Assembly (NCBI GenBank): GCA_964551475.1
Contig: CAZKCI010000026.1
Location: forward strand, 1-15,124
Length of the DNA: 15,124 nt
Origin: CAZKCI01 sp964551475
GTDB lineage: Bacteria; Auribacterota; Erginobacteria; Erginobacterales; CAZKCI01
Reading direction: 5' to 3'
Shown: in pieces, positions 1 through 6,290 of the stretch
Layout: every line of letters starts with the position of its first letter
How positions within the stretch are numbered: position 1 is the stretch's first letter
Position numbers and translations under genes: made by a program
Notes under the pieces: generated by a model
The model's input: only the letters and a program-made list of their open reading frames with translations
Database searches by the model: none
Told to the model about the DNA's origin: nothing

Positions 1-134
1 TGATGCCGGGTGACAACATCGCGATGGAAGTGACTCTGATCGGACCGATCGCGATGGAGAAGGGGTTGCGGTTCGCGATCCGGGAGGGGGGACGGACGGT
101 GGGGGCGGGAACGGTGAGCGATATCATCGAATAG
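1..134 (+). CDS. tuf: Elongation factor Tu, C-terminal 43 residues (5' partial)
   Basis: This is the 3' end of an EF-Tu gene, the GTPase that delivers aminoacyl-tRNA to the ribosome. The reading frame entering at the window edge encodes MPGDNIAMEV followed by TLIGPIAMEKGLRFAIREGG and RTVGAGTVSDIIE, then TAG at 132-134. The stretch PIAMEKGLRFAIREGGRTVG is the near-invariant end of EF-Tu domain 3. Only this piece is inside the window, so the GTPase domain cannot be judged. Its position directly before rpsJ is the usual junction of the str (rpsL-rpsG-fusA-tuf) and S10 clusters. EF-G and IF-2 are excluded by the domain-3 signature. Confidence 0.97.
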   Translation, partial: MPGDNIAMEVTLIGPIAMEKGLRFAIREGGRTVGAGTVSDIIE

Positions 135-135
135 T

Positions 136-194
136 GAATGGTGAATGGGGAATGGTGAATAGGTAAAAAAGCAAACACGCAAACACGCAAACAC
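136..194 (+). repeat. Two short tandem repeats after tuf (7-mer x4, 8-mer x3)
   Basis: Immediately after the tuf stop, GAATGGT, GAATGGG, GAATGGT and GAATAGG follow each other at 136-163 (7-nt period). At 171-194 the 8-mer GCAAACAC occurs three times in perfect tandem. Neither has an inverted partner inside this gap, unlike the repeat pairs in the other gaps of the window. No promoter or terminator is recognisable here. Confidence 0.85.
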
Positions 195-206
195 GCGGAG
201 AGAACG

Positions 207-280
207 AAAGGTTAGAGGCCACGCGGAAGCGGCCACCTTACGTAACCTTACGTAACCTCTCGTAACCCGTAGTAACCTTT
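207..280 (+). repeat. Imperfect hairpin with 10-nt CGTAACC repeats before rpsJ
   Basis: AAAGGTTA at 207-214 is the exact reverse complement of TAACCTTT at 273-280. Between them GGC (217-219) and CGC (222-224) can pair with GCC (232-234) and GCG (229-231) around a GGAA tetraloop (225-228). The 3' side is a 10-nt tandem array (CGTAACCTTA, CGTAACCTCT, CGTAACCCGT, AGTAACCTTT at 241-280), while the G-rich side has only about one unit. It ends just before the rpsJ ribosome-binding site. In E. coli the S10 leader before rpsJ is the L4-responsive attenuator; I see no match to that leader. Confidence 0.7.
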
Positions 281-294
281 TTCGGGAGACCAAC

Positions 295-606
<312 letters not shown>

Positions 607-622
607 CCACGGAAGTTGTACT

Positions 623-1351
623 ATGTCCGCTTTGATCGGGATCAAGCTAGGGATGTCTCAGGTGTTCGGCCCCGGAGGGGAGATTATACCCGTCACGGTT
701 ATTCGGGCCGGCCCCTGCGTCGTGCTGGAGGTCCTCCCCGAGAAGAAGGCCTTGAAGCTGGGTTTCGGGGAGGTCAAGGAGAGCAGGCTGAAGAAGCCCC
801 TTCAGGGCTACTTCCGGAAGCTCAGCCTTCCACCCCGCCGTCACATCCGGGAGTTGCCCTTTGAGAACCCCGCCGAGTTTAAACCGGGACAGGAGCTCAC
901 CGTCGAGATTCTGAAGCCCGGAGACATCGTCGATGTGACCGGCATCTCCAAGGGGCACGGATTCTCCGGCGCGATCAAGCGCTGGGGATTTGCCCGCTGG
1001 CCGGAGAGCCACGGCCACACCGAACAGCGGCGCACCGGAGCGATCGGCGCCTCTGGCTGGCCCGGCCATGTGCTCAAGAACAAGAAGATGCCGGGCCATT
1101 TCGGCGTGGACCGGACCACCGTTCTGAACCTGCCGGTGGTGGCGGTGAAAGCGGCCGACCATCTGCTCCTCATCCGGGGCGCGGTCCCGGGCGCGCGCGA
1201 CGGCCTGCTGCTGGTGAAGAAATCGCCGCGGAAGATCGTGATCAAGACGCCGCCCAAGCCTTCGGGCAAGAAGATGAAGAAGCCGGAAGCGCGGGCGGCG
1301 GCGAAACCGGCGGCCAAGCCCGCGGCCAAGCCGGCGGCGAAAAAGGCATAG
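623..1351 (+). CDS. rplC: 50S ribosomal protein L3 with Lys/Pro/Ala tail
   Basis: L3 is an early-assembling 50S protein whose extended loop reaches towards the peptidyl-transferase centre. The start is ATG 623 with GGAAG at 611-615. The N-terminus LIGIKLGMSQVF and the block ISKGHGFSGAIKRWGF (residues 108-123) are diagnostic. The loop reads GAIGASGWPGHVLKNKKMPG (139-158); the position that carries a methylated glutamine in E. coli is not a glutamine here. The core ends near residue 209, a usual L3 length. Residues 210-242 are a lysine/proline/alanine tail containing AAKPAAKPAAKPAAKKA, not part of the canonical fold. The tail stays in frame to the stop, so it is not a frameshift artefact. Confidence 0.98.
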   Translation: MSALIGIKLGMSQVFGPGGEIIPVTVIRAGPCVVLEVLPEKKALKLGFGEVKESRLKKPLQGYFRKLSLPPRRHIRELPFENPAEFKPGQELTVEILKPGDIVDVTGISKGHGFSGAIKRWGFARWPESHGHTEQRRTGAIGASGWPGHVLKNKKMPGHFGVDRTTVLNLPVVAVKAADHLLLIRGAVPGARDGLLLVKKSPRKIVIKTPPKPSGKKMKKPEARAAAKPAAKPAAKPAAKKA

Positions 1352-1368
1352 ATAAGGGTAACGGCTAA

Positions 1369-1449
1369 AAGGTTCAACGGTTCAAGGGTTCAACGGTTGG
1401 CAGAAATGAAAAACAACCGTGAACCGCTGAACCGCTGAACCTTATAACC
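1369..1449 (+). repeat. GGTTCAAC-type tandem inverted-repeat hairpin, rplC-rplD gap
   Basis: The G-arm is three 8-nt units, GGTTCAAC (1371-1378), GGTTCAAG (1379-1386) and GGTTCAAC (1387-1394), then GGTTG. After a tip of about 15 nt, the C-arm begins CAACC at 1414 and runs AACCGTG, AACCGCTG, AACCGCTG, AACC. GGTTG/CAACC closes the tip; further out the arms pair imperfectly with G-T wobbles. No T-tract follows. The rplD ribosome-binding site comes directly after the element. Confidence 0.9.
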
Positions 1450-1467
1450 TGATACAGGAGCGAGGTT

Positions 1468-2100
1468 GTGGCGACACTGGATGTCATCAATGTCAAAGGG
1501 GAGAAGGTGGAGTCGCTCGAGGTCCCCGAGCACATGGTCACGCTGGCCGGGAGCCAGTCGATGATCCACGACGCGATCCGCCAGCACTGGGCGGCCGTGC
1601 GCCGGGGCACCGTTTCCACGCTGACCAAGTCCGAGACCTCCTACTCCGGGCGGAAGCCCTGGCGGCAGAAGGGCACCGGCCGGGCCCGTTCCGGGGAGCG
1701 GAGTTCGCCCATCTGGCGCGGCGGCGGGATCGCTTTCGGGCCGAAACCGCGGGACTATTCCTTCCGCCTGCCCCGAAAGGTGAAGCGGGGCGCGCTCAAG
1801 TCGGCTCTCGCCATCCGTTTCCAGAAGGGACAGGTGGCGGTGCTGGACGCGATCGCTCCGGAGGGGGGGAAGACGAAGCGCCTCGCGGAGATTCTGCGCG
1901 GATCCGGGATCGGGGAGAACGCCCTGATCGTGACCGTGCAGCGCGATCCCGCCCTCATCCAGGCGTCGCGCAATCTGCCCCGGGTGGAGGCGCTGTCCGT
2001 CGCCGACCTCAACACCCTGGCGGTGGTTTCGCATGAGAAGCTGGTGTTGACCAAGGACTCTTTTGTCGCTCTCAAGGGATGGATGGAGGCGGTCTCGTGA
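1468..2100 (+). CDS. rplD: 50S ribosomal protein L4
   Basis: L4 binds 23S rRNA and its long loop lines the polypeptide exit tunnel; in E. coli it also represses the S10 operon. The start is GTG 1468 with AGGAG at 1456-1460. The 210-residue length is normal (about 200-215). The exit-tunnel tentacle is clear: GRKPWRQKGTGRARSGERSS (residues 61-80), then PIWRGGGIAFGPKPRDYSF. The second half (ALKSALAIRFQKGQVAVLD; later ALSVADLNTLAVVSHEKLVL) is the standard alpha/beta fold. The gene ends TGA, overlapping the GTG start of rplW as GTGA, so L23 translation is probably coupled. Confidence 0.98.
   Translation: MATLDVINVKGEKVESLEVPEHMVTLAGSQSMIHDAIRQHWAAVRRGTVSTLTKSETSYSGRKPWRQKGTGRARSGERSSPIWRGGGIAFGPKPRDYSFRLPRKVKRGALKSALAIRFQKGQVAVLDAIAPEGGKTKRLAEILRGSGIGENALIVTVQRDPALIQASRNLPRVEALSVADLNTLAVVSHEKLVLTKDSFVALKGWMEAVS
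2085..2099 (+). promoter_or_regulatory. Shine-Dalgarno deciding the rplW start
   Basis: GGAGG at 2085-2089, inside the end of rplD, lies 7 nt before GTG 2097. An in-frame ATG at 2079 would precede this site by a few bases and add MDGGGL, which is not part of the family N-terminus. The site therefore favours GTG 2097. Confidence 0.7.
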
Positions 2101-2384
2101 GGGATGAAGAAGCCAGGAACGTGATCCTGGGGCCGGTGGTCACCGAGAAGGCGACCGTCCTGCAGGAGAAGGGGAACCAGTACACCTTCCGGGTCCATCT
2201 CCGGGCGAACAAGATCCAGATCCGCCAGGCGGCGCACAAGATCTTCGGCGTCGCGGTCACGTACGTGCGGGTGATCCAGGTGCGCGGCAAGGAGCGGAGG
2301 ATCGGACGCAGCCGCGGCTTCCGCCCCTCCTGGAAGAAAGCCATCCTCACCGTGAAGGCGGGCGAGAAGCTGGAACTGAAGTAA
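2097..2384 (+). CDS. rplW: 50S ribosomal protein L23
   Basis: L23 sits beside the exit tunnel and is the docking point for trigger factor and SRP. The product is 95 residues from GTG 2097, normal for bacterial L23. The start block ILGPVVTEKATVLQEKGNQY matches the family's P-x-x-TEK signature about 10 residues from the N-terminus. Further motifs are FGVAVTYVRVIQVRGKERR and the basic segment GRSRGFRPSWKKAILTVKAG. I chose GTG 2097 (GTGA overlap with the rplD stop, GGAGG 7 nt upstream) over ATG 2079, which would give 101 residues. Confidence 0.95.
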   Translation: MRDEEARNVILGPVVTEKATVLQEKGNQYTFRVHLRANKIQIRQAAHKIFGVAVTYVRVIQVRGKERRIGRSRGFRPSWKKAILTVKAGEKLELK

Positions 2385-2391
2385 AAAAACA

Positions 2392-2500
2392 GGTTCCAAG
2401 GTTCACGGTTCACGGTTCAACGGTTAGCCGTGAACCGCCGAACCGCTGAACCGTGAACCGTTGAACCGTTGAACCGCTGAACCGTTGAACCGTTGAACCG
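2392..2500 (+). repeat. GGTTCAAC-type hairpin with over-long C-arm, rplW-rplB gap
   Basis: The G-arm is GGTTCCAA, GGTTCAC, GGTTCAC, GGTTCAAC, GGTTA (2392-2426). The C-arm then runs without a loop from 2428 to 2500 as nine units of 7-8 nt (CCGTGAA, CCGCCGAA, CCGCTGAA, CCGTGAA, CCGTTGAA twice, CCGCTGAA, CCGTTGAA twice) plus CCG. The C-arm is about twice the length of the G-arm, so half of it has no partner here. The array stops 11 nt before the rplB ATG. Confidence 0.92.
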
Positions 2501-2511
2501 TTTATACTCTT

Positions 2512-3333
2512 ATGGCTATTAAGACCTATCGACCCTACACACCGAGCCGGCGCTTCATGACCGTCTCCTCCTTCGAGGAGCTGAGCCGCGTCGCCCCGGA
2601 GAAGTCCCTCCTGCGCCCGGCGCACAAGACCGGCGGACGGTCCAACACCGGGCGGATCACCTCCCGCCACCGCGGCGGCGGCCACAAGCGGATGTTCCGG
2701 CTGGTCGACTTCCTACAGGAGAAATGGGGGATTCCGGCCAAGGTCGTCTCCATCGAGTATGATCCCAACCGCTCGGCCCGTCTCGCCCTGCTCGCCTACT
2801 CCGACGGGGAGAAGCGCTACATCATCGTCCCTCTGGGGGTCAAGCCGGGCGACGCCCTGATGGCCGGACCGTCCGCGGAGATCCGGCCGGGGAACCGCCT
2901 GCCCCTGGAGAAGATCCCGCTGGGCGTCCCGGTCTACAACATCGAGCTCCGTCCCGGCGCGGGCGGCGTCCTGGTGCGCAGCGCCGGGGCCACCGCCCAG
3001 CTCATGGCCCGGGAAGGGCGTTTTGCCCAGGTCCGTCTCCCCTCCGGGGAGGTGCGGAAGATCCTCACCAACTGCGCCGCTTCCATCGGCCAGGTGTCCA
3101 ACCCGGAGCACAGCTCCATCTCCGACGGCAAGGCCGGGCGGACCCGCTGGCGCGGCCGCCGGCCCTATGTGCGCGGTGTGGCCATGAACCCGGTGGACCA
3201 TCCGATGGGCGGAGGCGAAGGAAAATCGTCGGGCGGCCGCCACCCCTGCTCGCCCTGGGGCAAGCTGGCCAAGGGCGGCAAGACCCGCAAGCGGAACAAG
3301 CCCGCCACCCACGTGATCCGGTCGCGCGGCTAA
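2512..3333 (+). CDS. rplB: 50S ribosomal protein L2
   Basis: L2 is one of the most conserved 50S proteins, needed for subunit association and close to the peptidyl-transferase centre. The 273-residue length is normal. Motifs are GRITSRHRGGGHKR (residues 47-60, rRNA binding), IEYDPNRSARLALL (81-94) and RGVAMNPVDHPMGGGEGK (221-238), with the conserved histidine of NPVDHP at 230. A basic C-terminus follows (KGGKTRKRNKP). The start is ATG 2512, giving MAIKTYRPYTPSRR, the expected N-terminus. No purine-rich ribosome-binding site is present: the 20 nt upstream are GTTGAACCG repeat sequence followed by TTTATACTCTT. Confidence 0.98.
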   Translation: MAIKTYRPYTPSRRFMTVSSFEELSRVAPEKSLLRPAHKTGGRSNTGRITSRHRGGGHKRMFRLVDFLQEKWGIPAKVVSIEYDPNRSARLALLAYSDGEKRYIIVPLGVKPGDALMAGPSAEIRPGNRLPLEKIPLGVPVYNIELRPGAGGVLVRSAGATAQLMAREGRFAQVRLPSGEVRKILTNCAASIGQVSNPEHSSISDGKAGRTRWRGRRPYVRGVAMNPVDHPMGGGEGKSSGGRHPCSPWGKLAKGGKTRKRNKPATHVIRSRG

Positions 3334-3360
3334 ATCCAGGGAAGGAAGAGACAGCACGCC

Positions 3361-3642
3361 ATGGGAAGATCGATCAAAAAAGGCCCGTTTGTCGACGAGT
3401 CGCTCCTGAAGAATGTGAAGCGGGTGCGTCCGGGCGAGGGGAAGGCGATCAAGACCTGGTCGCGCCGATCCACGGTTATCCCCGAGTTCGTGGGGCACAC
3501 CTTCACCGTCTACAACGGCAAGCGCTTCATTCCGGTCTTCGTGACCGAGAATATGGTGGGTCACAAGCTGGGGGAGTTCTCGCCCACCCGGACCTTCCGG
3601 AAGCACTCCGGGCCCAAGGAAAAACCGGTTCTGAAGAAATAA
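3361..3642 (+). CDS. rpsS: 30S ribosomal protein S19
   Basis: S19 is a 30S head protein that forms a complex with S13 near the A-site finger. The product is 93 residues, the usual length. Recognisable blocks are RSIKKGPFVDESLLKNV at the N-terminus, KTWSRRSTVIPEFVGHTF in the centre and GHKLGEFSPTRTFRKHSG near the C-terminus. The start ATG 3361 follows a purine-rich GGGAAGGAAGAG stretch ending about 10 nt upstream. It lies 27 nt after rplB and 180 nt before rplV, in the canonical S10-operon position. Confidence 0.98.
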   Translation: MGRSIKKGPFVDESLLKNVKRVRPGEGKAIKTWSRRSTVIPEFVGHTFTVYNGKRFIPVFVTENMVGHKLGEFSPTRTFRKHSGPKEKPVLKK

Positions 3643-3650
3643 ACGAAACA

Positions 3651-3760
3651 GGTTCAACGGCTAAAAGGTTCAACGGTTCACGGTTCAATGGTTCAACGGT
3701 TGGGGAAATCAAAAATAACCGTGAACCGATGAACCTCTGAACCGTGAACCTCTGAACCGC
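3651..3760 (+). repeat. GGTTCAAC-type tandem inverted-repeat hairpin, rpsS-rplV gap
   Basis: The G-arm starts with GGTTCAAC (3651-3658), is interrupted by GGCTAAAA, and continues as GGTTCAAC, GGTTCAC, GGTTCAAT, GGTTCAAC, GGTTG (3667-3702). The C-arm runs from 3717: AACCGTG, AACCGATG, AACCTCTG, AACCGTG, AACCTCTG, AACCGC. The remaining 3761-3822 before rplV contains no further repeat and no clear promoter; it is purine-rich. Confidence 0.9.
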
Positions 3761-3822
3761 ACCATCCGACAGGGAACGAAACGGATGAGGCGGAGCAATC
3801 GAACGGTCGAGCGGACGGAAAC

Positions 3823-4269
3823 ATGGAAGCGAGAGCGGTTGGAAAATATCTAAAGATGTCGGCGAAGAAGGTGATCCCGATGGTCCGGCTGGTCCGGAAC
3901 CGCCCGGTGGAGGAGGCCCTGGCCAGCCTGCAGGCCTCTCCCCGCAAGTCCGCCCGCCTGATCTACGGGGTTCTCCAGTCGGCCACCGCCAACCTGAAGC
4001 GCCAGGGCAAGGTGAGCGACCGGGATATCTACGTGAAGGAAATCTTCGCCGGCCAGGGGCCGCTGGTCCCGCCGGTAAAATACAGCTCCCGGGCGCGCGG
4101 CATGGCCGATCAGATCCGGAAAAGGACCTGCCACATCACGGTGAGAGTGGAATCCCGCCCGTCCGCCCCCGCGGCCGCCGGGGAGGCGAAGGCAAAAGCG
4201 AAGGCGAAGGCGAAGAGCCCGGCGGCGGATGCCGCCGCGGCCGGCTCCGCCGCGCCAGGACGGAGATAG
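3823..4269 (+). CDS. rplV: 50S ribosomal protein L22 with Ala/Lys tail
   Basis: L22 spans the 50S subunit and its beta-hairpin lines the exit tunnel constriction. Residues 1-112 form the normal domain: MEARAVGKYLKMSAKKVIPM, then RNRPVEEALASLQASPRKSA (26-45), the hairpin GPLVPPVKYSSRARGMADQI (79-98) and the signature RKRTCHITVRVE. Residues 113-148 are an extra alanine/lysine tail with five AK dipeptides (KAKAKAKAK near 123-131), where most bacterial L22 proteins stop at about 110-120. ATG 3823 is preceded only by a weak GGA (3817-3819). The gene ends 3 nt before rpsC and carries the rpsC ribosome-binding site. Confidence 0.97.
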   Translation: MEARAVGKYLKMSAKKVIPMVRLVRNRPVEEALASLQASPRKSARLIYGVLQSATANLKRQGKVSDRDIYVKEIFAGQGPLVPPVKYSSRARGMADQIRKRTCHITVRVESRPSAPAAAGEAKAKAKAKAKSPAADAAAAGSAAPGRR

Positions 4270-4272
4270 GGT

Positions 4273-4947
4273 ATGGGACAGAAGATCAATCCAATATCGT
4301 TCCGAATCGGAGTCAACCGCACCTGGTCCTCCCAGTGGTACGCCGACAAGCGGTCCTACGGGAATTTTCTTTTGGAGGACGTCCGCATCCGCGATTTTGT
4401 CAAGAAAAAGCTCTATCATACCGGGGTGCCGGAGATAAAGATCGAGCGGCGGACGCCGGAGAAGGTGACGGTCACCATCTTCACCGCCCGACCCGGCCTG
4501 GTGGTCGGCCGCCGGGGCTCGGCGATCGACACCCTGCGCGAGGAGGTCAAGGAGATCGCCGGGCGCGAGGTGGTCATCAACATCAAGGAAGTGAAGGTCC
4601 CCGAACTCATGGCGCAGCTGGTGGCCGAGAACGTGGCCCAGCAGCTGGAGCGCCGGATCTCCTATCGCCGCGCCATGAAGCGGGCGATCCAGGACACGAT
4701 GGGCCGAGGGGGCCTCGGGATCAAGATCCGCATCGCCGGCCGCCTGGGCGGGGCCGAGATCGCCCGGACCGAGTGGTACAAGAAAGGCAAGATCCCCCTG
4801 CAGACACTGCGGGCGGACATCGACTACGGCTTCGCCGAGGCGCTCACCAACTACGGCAAGATCGGAGTGAAGACCTGGATTTACAAGGGTGAACGGCTGA
4901 CCATTCCGGAGGAAGCGTCCGATGGCGCTGATGCCAAAAAGAATTAA
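4273..4947 (+). CDS. rpsC: 30S ribosomal protein S3
   Basis: S3 guards the mRNA entry tunnel and contributes ribosomal helicase activity. The product is 224 residues, typical. It begins MGQKINPISFRIGVNRTWSS, the family N-terminus. A type-2 KH domain has its GxxG at GRRG (residues 79-82) within VVGRRGSAIDTLREEVKE. The C-terminal domain has the basic block YRRAMKRAIQDTMGRGGLGI (131-150) and GRLGGAEIARTEWYKKGKIP. ATG 4273 is preceded by GGAG (4262-4265) at 7 nt. The 3' end overlaps rplP by 26 nt in another frame. Confidence 0.98.
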   Translation: MGQKINPISFRIGVNRTWSSQWYADKRSYGNFLLEDVRIRDFVKKKLYHTGVPEIKIERRTPEKVTVTIFTARPGLVVGRRGSAIDTLREEVKEIAGREVVINIKEVKVPELMAQLVAENVAQQLERRISYRRAMKRAIQDTMGRGGLGIKIRIAGRLGGAEIARTEWYKKGKIPLQTLRADIDYGFAEALTNYGKIGVKTWIYKGERLTIPEEASDGADAKKN

Positions 4948-5338
4948 GTACCGCAAGTGGCAGAAGGGAGGCGTTCCCACCTTCGGCAGCCGGGGGACCA
5001 CCCTGCAGTTCGGCGAGTACGGCCTGCAGTCGTTGACCGGCGCCTGGGTGAAGGCCACCCAGCTCGAGGCGGTCCGGGTGGCCCTGACCCGCTCGCTCAA
5101 GCGCAAGGGCAAAATCTGGGTCCGGGTTTTCCCCCAGAAGCCGATCTCTCGCCATCCGGCTGAATCGCGGATGGGGAAGGGCAAGGGAACCCCTGAGTTC
5201 TATGTGGCGGTGGTCGCCCCCGGGCAGATCCTCTTCGAGATGGAAGGCGTGCCGCTGGCGGTGGCCCAGGAGTCGATGCGCCTGGGCGCCTTCAAGCTCC
5301 CCATTCCCTGCCGCTTCGTGGCTCGGGGAAAGGTTTAG
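4922..5338 (+). CDS. rplP: 50S ribosomal protein L16
   Basis: L16 sits near the A-site tRNA elbow and the peptidyl-transferase centre. The 138 residues match the family. Landmarks are MPKRIKYRKWQKG, FGEYGLQSLTGAWVKATQLE and ESRMGKGKGTPEFYVAVVAPG; the arginine of RMGKGKG corresponds to the residue hydroxylated in E. coli L16. ATG 4922 (MALMPKR) is preferred over ATG 4931 (MPKR) because GGAGGA at 4908-4913 is 8 nt upstream of it. The 26-nt overlap with rpsC implies coupled translation. Confidence 0.97.
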   Translation: MALMPKRIKYRKWQKGGVPTFGSRGTTLQFGEYGLQSLTGAWVKATQLEAVRVALTRSLKRKGKIWVRVFPQKPISRHPAESRMGKGKGTPEFYVAVVAPGQILFEMEGVPLAVAQESMRLGAFKLPIPCRFVARGKV

Positions 5339-5346
5339 ATGACGCG

Positions 5347-5535
5347 ATGAGACCGAAACAGATCCGCGAGCTCTCTCCCGAAGAGCGGGAGAACAAGCGC
5401 AAGGAGTGGCGGGAGGAGCTCTTCCGCCTCCGTTTCCAGGCCGCCTCCGGTCAGCTGGAAAAGCCGCACCGGATCCGGGAGCTGAAAAGAGACATCGCCC
5501 GTCTGCTGACGGTGATGAAGGAAAAGAAATCATGA
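5347..5535 (+). CDS. rpmC: 50S ribosomal protein L29
   Basis: L29 is a small two-helix protein next to L23 at the tunnel exit. The 62 residues form a helix-turn-helix with the signature RLRFQAASGQLEKPHRIREL followed by KRDIARLLTVMKEK, matching the family consensus LRFQ-TGQLEN-RIR-IARI-T. ATG 5347 lies 8 nt after the rplP stop; a recognisable ribosome-binding site (GGGGAAAGG) is somewhat far upstream, so coupling with rplP is likely. A three-codon reading frame ATG ACG CGA TGA overlaps this start and appears incidental. The gene ends in an ATGA overlap with rpsQ. Confidence 0.96.
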   Translation: MRPKQIRELSPEERENKRKEWREELFRLRFQAASGQLEKPHRIRELKRDIARLLTVMKEKKS

Positions 5536-5852
5536 ACGAAACGCGAACCCGCAGGACCCGCAAGATCCGCTGCGGCGTGGTGGTGTCGGACGCCATGGAC
5601 AAAACCGTCGCGGTGGGTGTGGAGCGGACATACCGCCATCCCCGCTACGGGAAGGTGATCCGGAAAACCGAGATCTTCAAGGTCCACGATGAGGGCGACC
5701 AGGCCCGGGTCGGGGATCAGGTGGAGATCATGGAGACCCGGCCGCTTTCCAAGACCAAGCGTTGGCGGCTGGTCTCCATTCTGAAGGTGGCCCCCCGCGC
5801 CCCGGAAACCGCCGAACCGGCCCCGGCCGAACCGGCGCCCGCCTCACGGTGA
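5532..5852 (+). CDS. rpsQ: 30S ribosomal protein S17 with Pro/Ala tail
   Basis: S17 is a primary 16S-binding OB-fold protein. From ATG 5532 (ATGA overlap with the rpmC stop; AAGGA 9 nt upstream) the product is 106 residues. The core is KIRCGVVVSDAMDKTVAVGV (11-30), then RTYRHPRYGKVIRKTEIFKV (32-51) and ARVGDQVEIMETRPLSKTKR (58-77), all typical. Bacterial S17 usually ends about residue 85-88; here residues 87-106 add a proline/alanine/glutamate tail (APRAPETAEPAPAEPAPASR). The longer frame upstream of 5532 overlaps rpmC and lacks family similarity. Confidence 0.96.
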   Translation: MNETRTRRTRKIRCGVVVSDAMDKTVAVGVERTYRHPRYGKVIRKTEIFKVHDEGDQARVGDQVEIMETRPLSKTKRWRLVSILKVAPRAPETAEPAPAEPAPASR

Positions 5853-5856
5853 CCCC

Positions 5857-6225
5857 ATGATCCAGATGCGGACAATTTTAGTCGTCGCCGACAACACCGG
5901 CGCCCGCAAGGCCTCCTGCATCAAGGTGGTCGGCGTGGGCGCCCGCAACCTGGCCCGGATCGGGGACGTCGTCGCCGCCGCGGTCAAGGAGGTCATCCCG
6001 GAGTCGGGAGTGAAGAAGGGCGAGGTGGTCAAGGGCATCGTGGTGCGCACCCGCGCCGATATCCGCCGCGCCGACGGCTCCGTCCTCCGTTTCGACGATA
6101 ACGCCATCATCCTGGTGGACGCCCAGCTCGCCCCGCGGGGGACGCGCATCTTCGGGCCGGTGGCCCGGGAGCTGAGGGAGAAGGGCATGCTCAAGATCGT
6201 CTCCCTGGCGCCGGAAGTGGTCTGA
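5857..6225 (+). CDS. rplN: 50S ribosomal protein L14
   Basis: L14 is a beta-barrel protein at the subunit interface (bridge B8) and the binding site of silencing factor RsfS. The 122 residues match the family exactly. Motifs are MIQMRTILVVADNTGARKAS at the N-terminus, GDVVAAAVKEVIP, KGEVVKGIVVRTRADIRRAD in the middle and the C-terminal GTRIFGPVARELREKGMLKI. ATG 5857 is 4 nt after the rpsQ stop, preceded only by a weak GGTGA, so coupling is likely. Confidence 0.98.
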   Translation: MIQMRTILVVADNTGARKASCIKVVGVGARNLARIGDVVAAAVKEVIPESGVKKGEVVKGIVVRTRADIRRADGSVLRFDDNAIILVDAQLAPRGTRIFGPVARELREKGMLKIVSLAPEVV

Positions 6226-6227
6226 CA

Positions 6228-6290
6228 AATAAAGGAGCCGCGCCCGCCTCCGCGCTCAGCGCTGCGGCGGGCAGGGATTACACGGATTAA
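6228..6290 (+). repeat. GC-rich palindromic element, copy A (before rplX)
   Basis: After AATAAAGGAGCC the sequence forms a hairpin with outer arms GCCCGCC (6242-6248) and GGCGGGC (6266-6272) and an inner, partly self-complementary CGCGCT/AGCGC core. The tail is AGG then GATTACACGGATTAA (6276-6290). A second copy at 13262-13352 shares the 5' flank, the hairpin and the tail. This type of dispersed palindrome with a fixed tail resembles REP/MITE-like elements, but I see no transposase. Confidence 0.8.

Noticed and set aside
136..194. CRISPR array after tuf
   Set aside because: Repeats are only 7-8 nt in direct tandem with no spacers; this is a microsatellite-like pattern.
1300..1348. Frameshift or assembly error producing the L3 tail
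   Set aside because: The preceding L3 domain is intact in the same frame to its usual end, and a similar low-complexity tail occurs on L22, so a real extension is more likely.
2079..2096. Earlier ATG start for rplW
   Set aside because: It overlaps its own best ribosome-binding site and adds residues the family lacks; GTG 2097 has GGAGG at 7 nt.
2392..2500. Intrinsic terminator or attenuator after rplW
   Set aside because: A hairpin can form but no T-tract follows and essential genes continue downstream; the same holds for the other repeat hairpins.
3850..5184. A 444-codon - strand frame opposite rplV, rpsC and rplP
   Set aside because: It is antisense to conserved r-protein genes, crosses their junctions and has low-complexity composition typical of a shadow frame.
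5339..5350. Three-codon ATG ACG CGA TGA leader frame over the rpmC start
   Set aside because: Too short to support as a regulatory ORF; likely chance arising from the spacing between rplP and rpmC.
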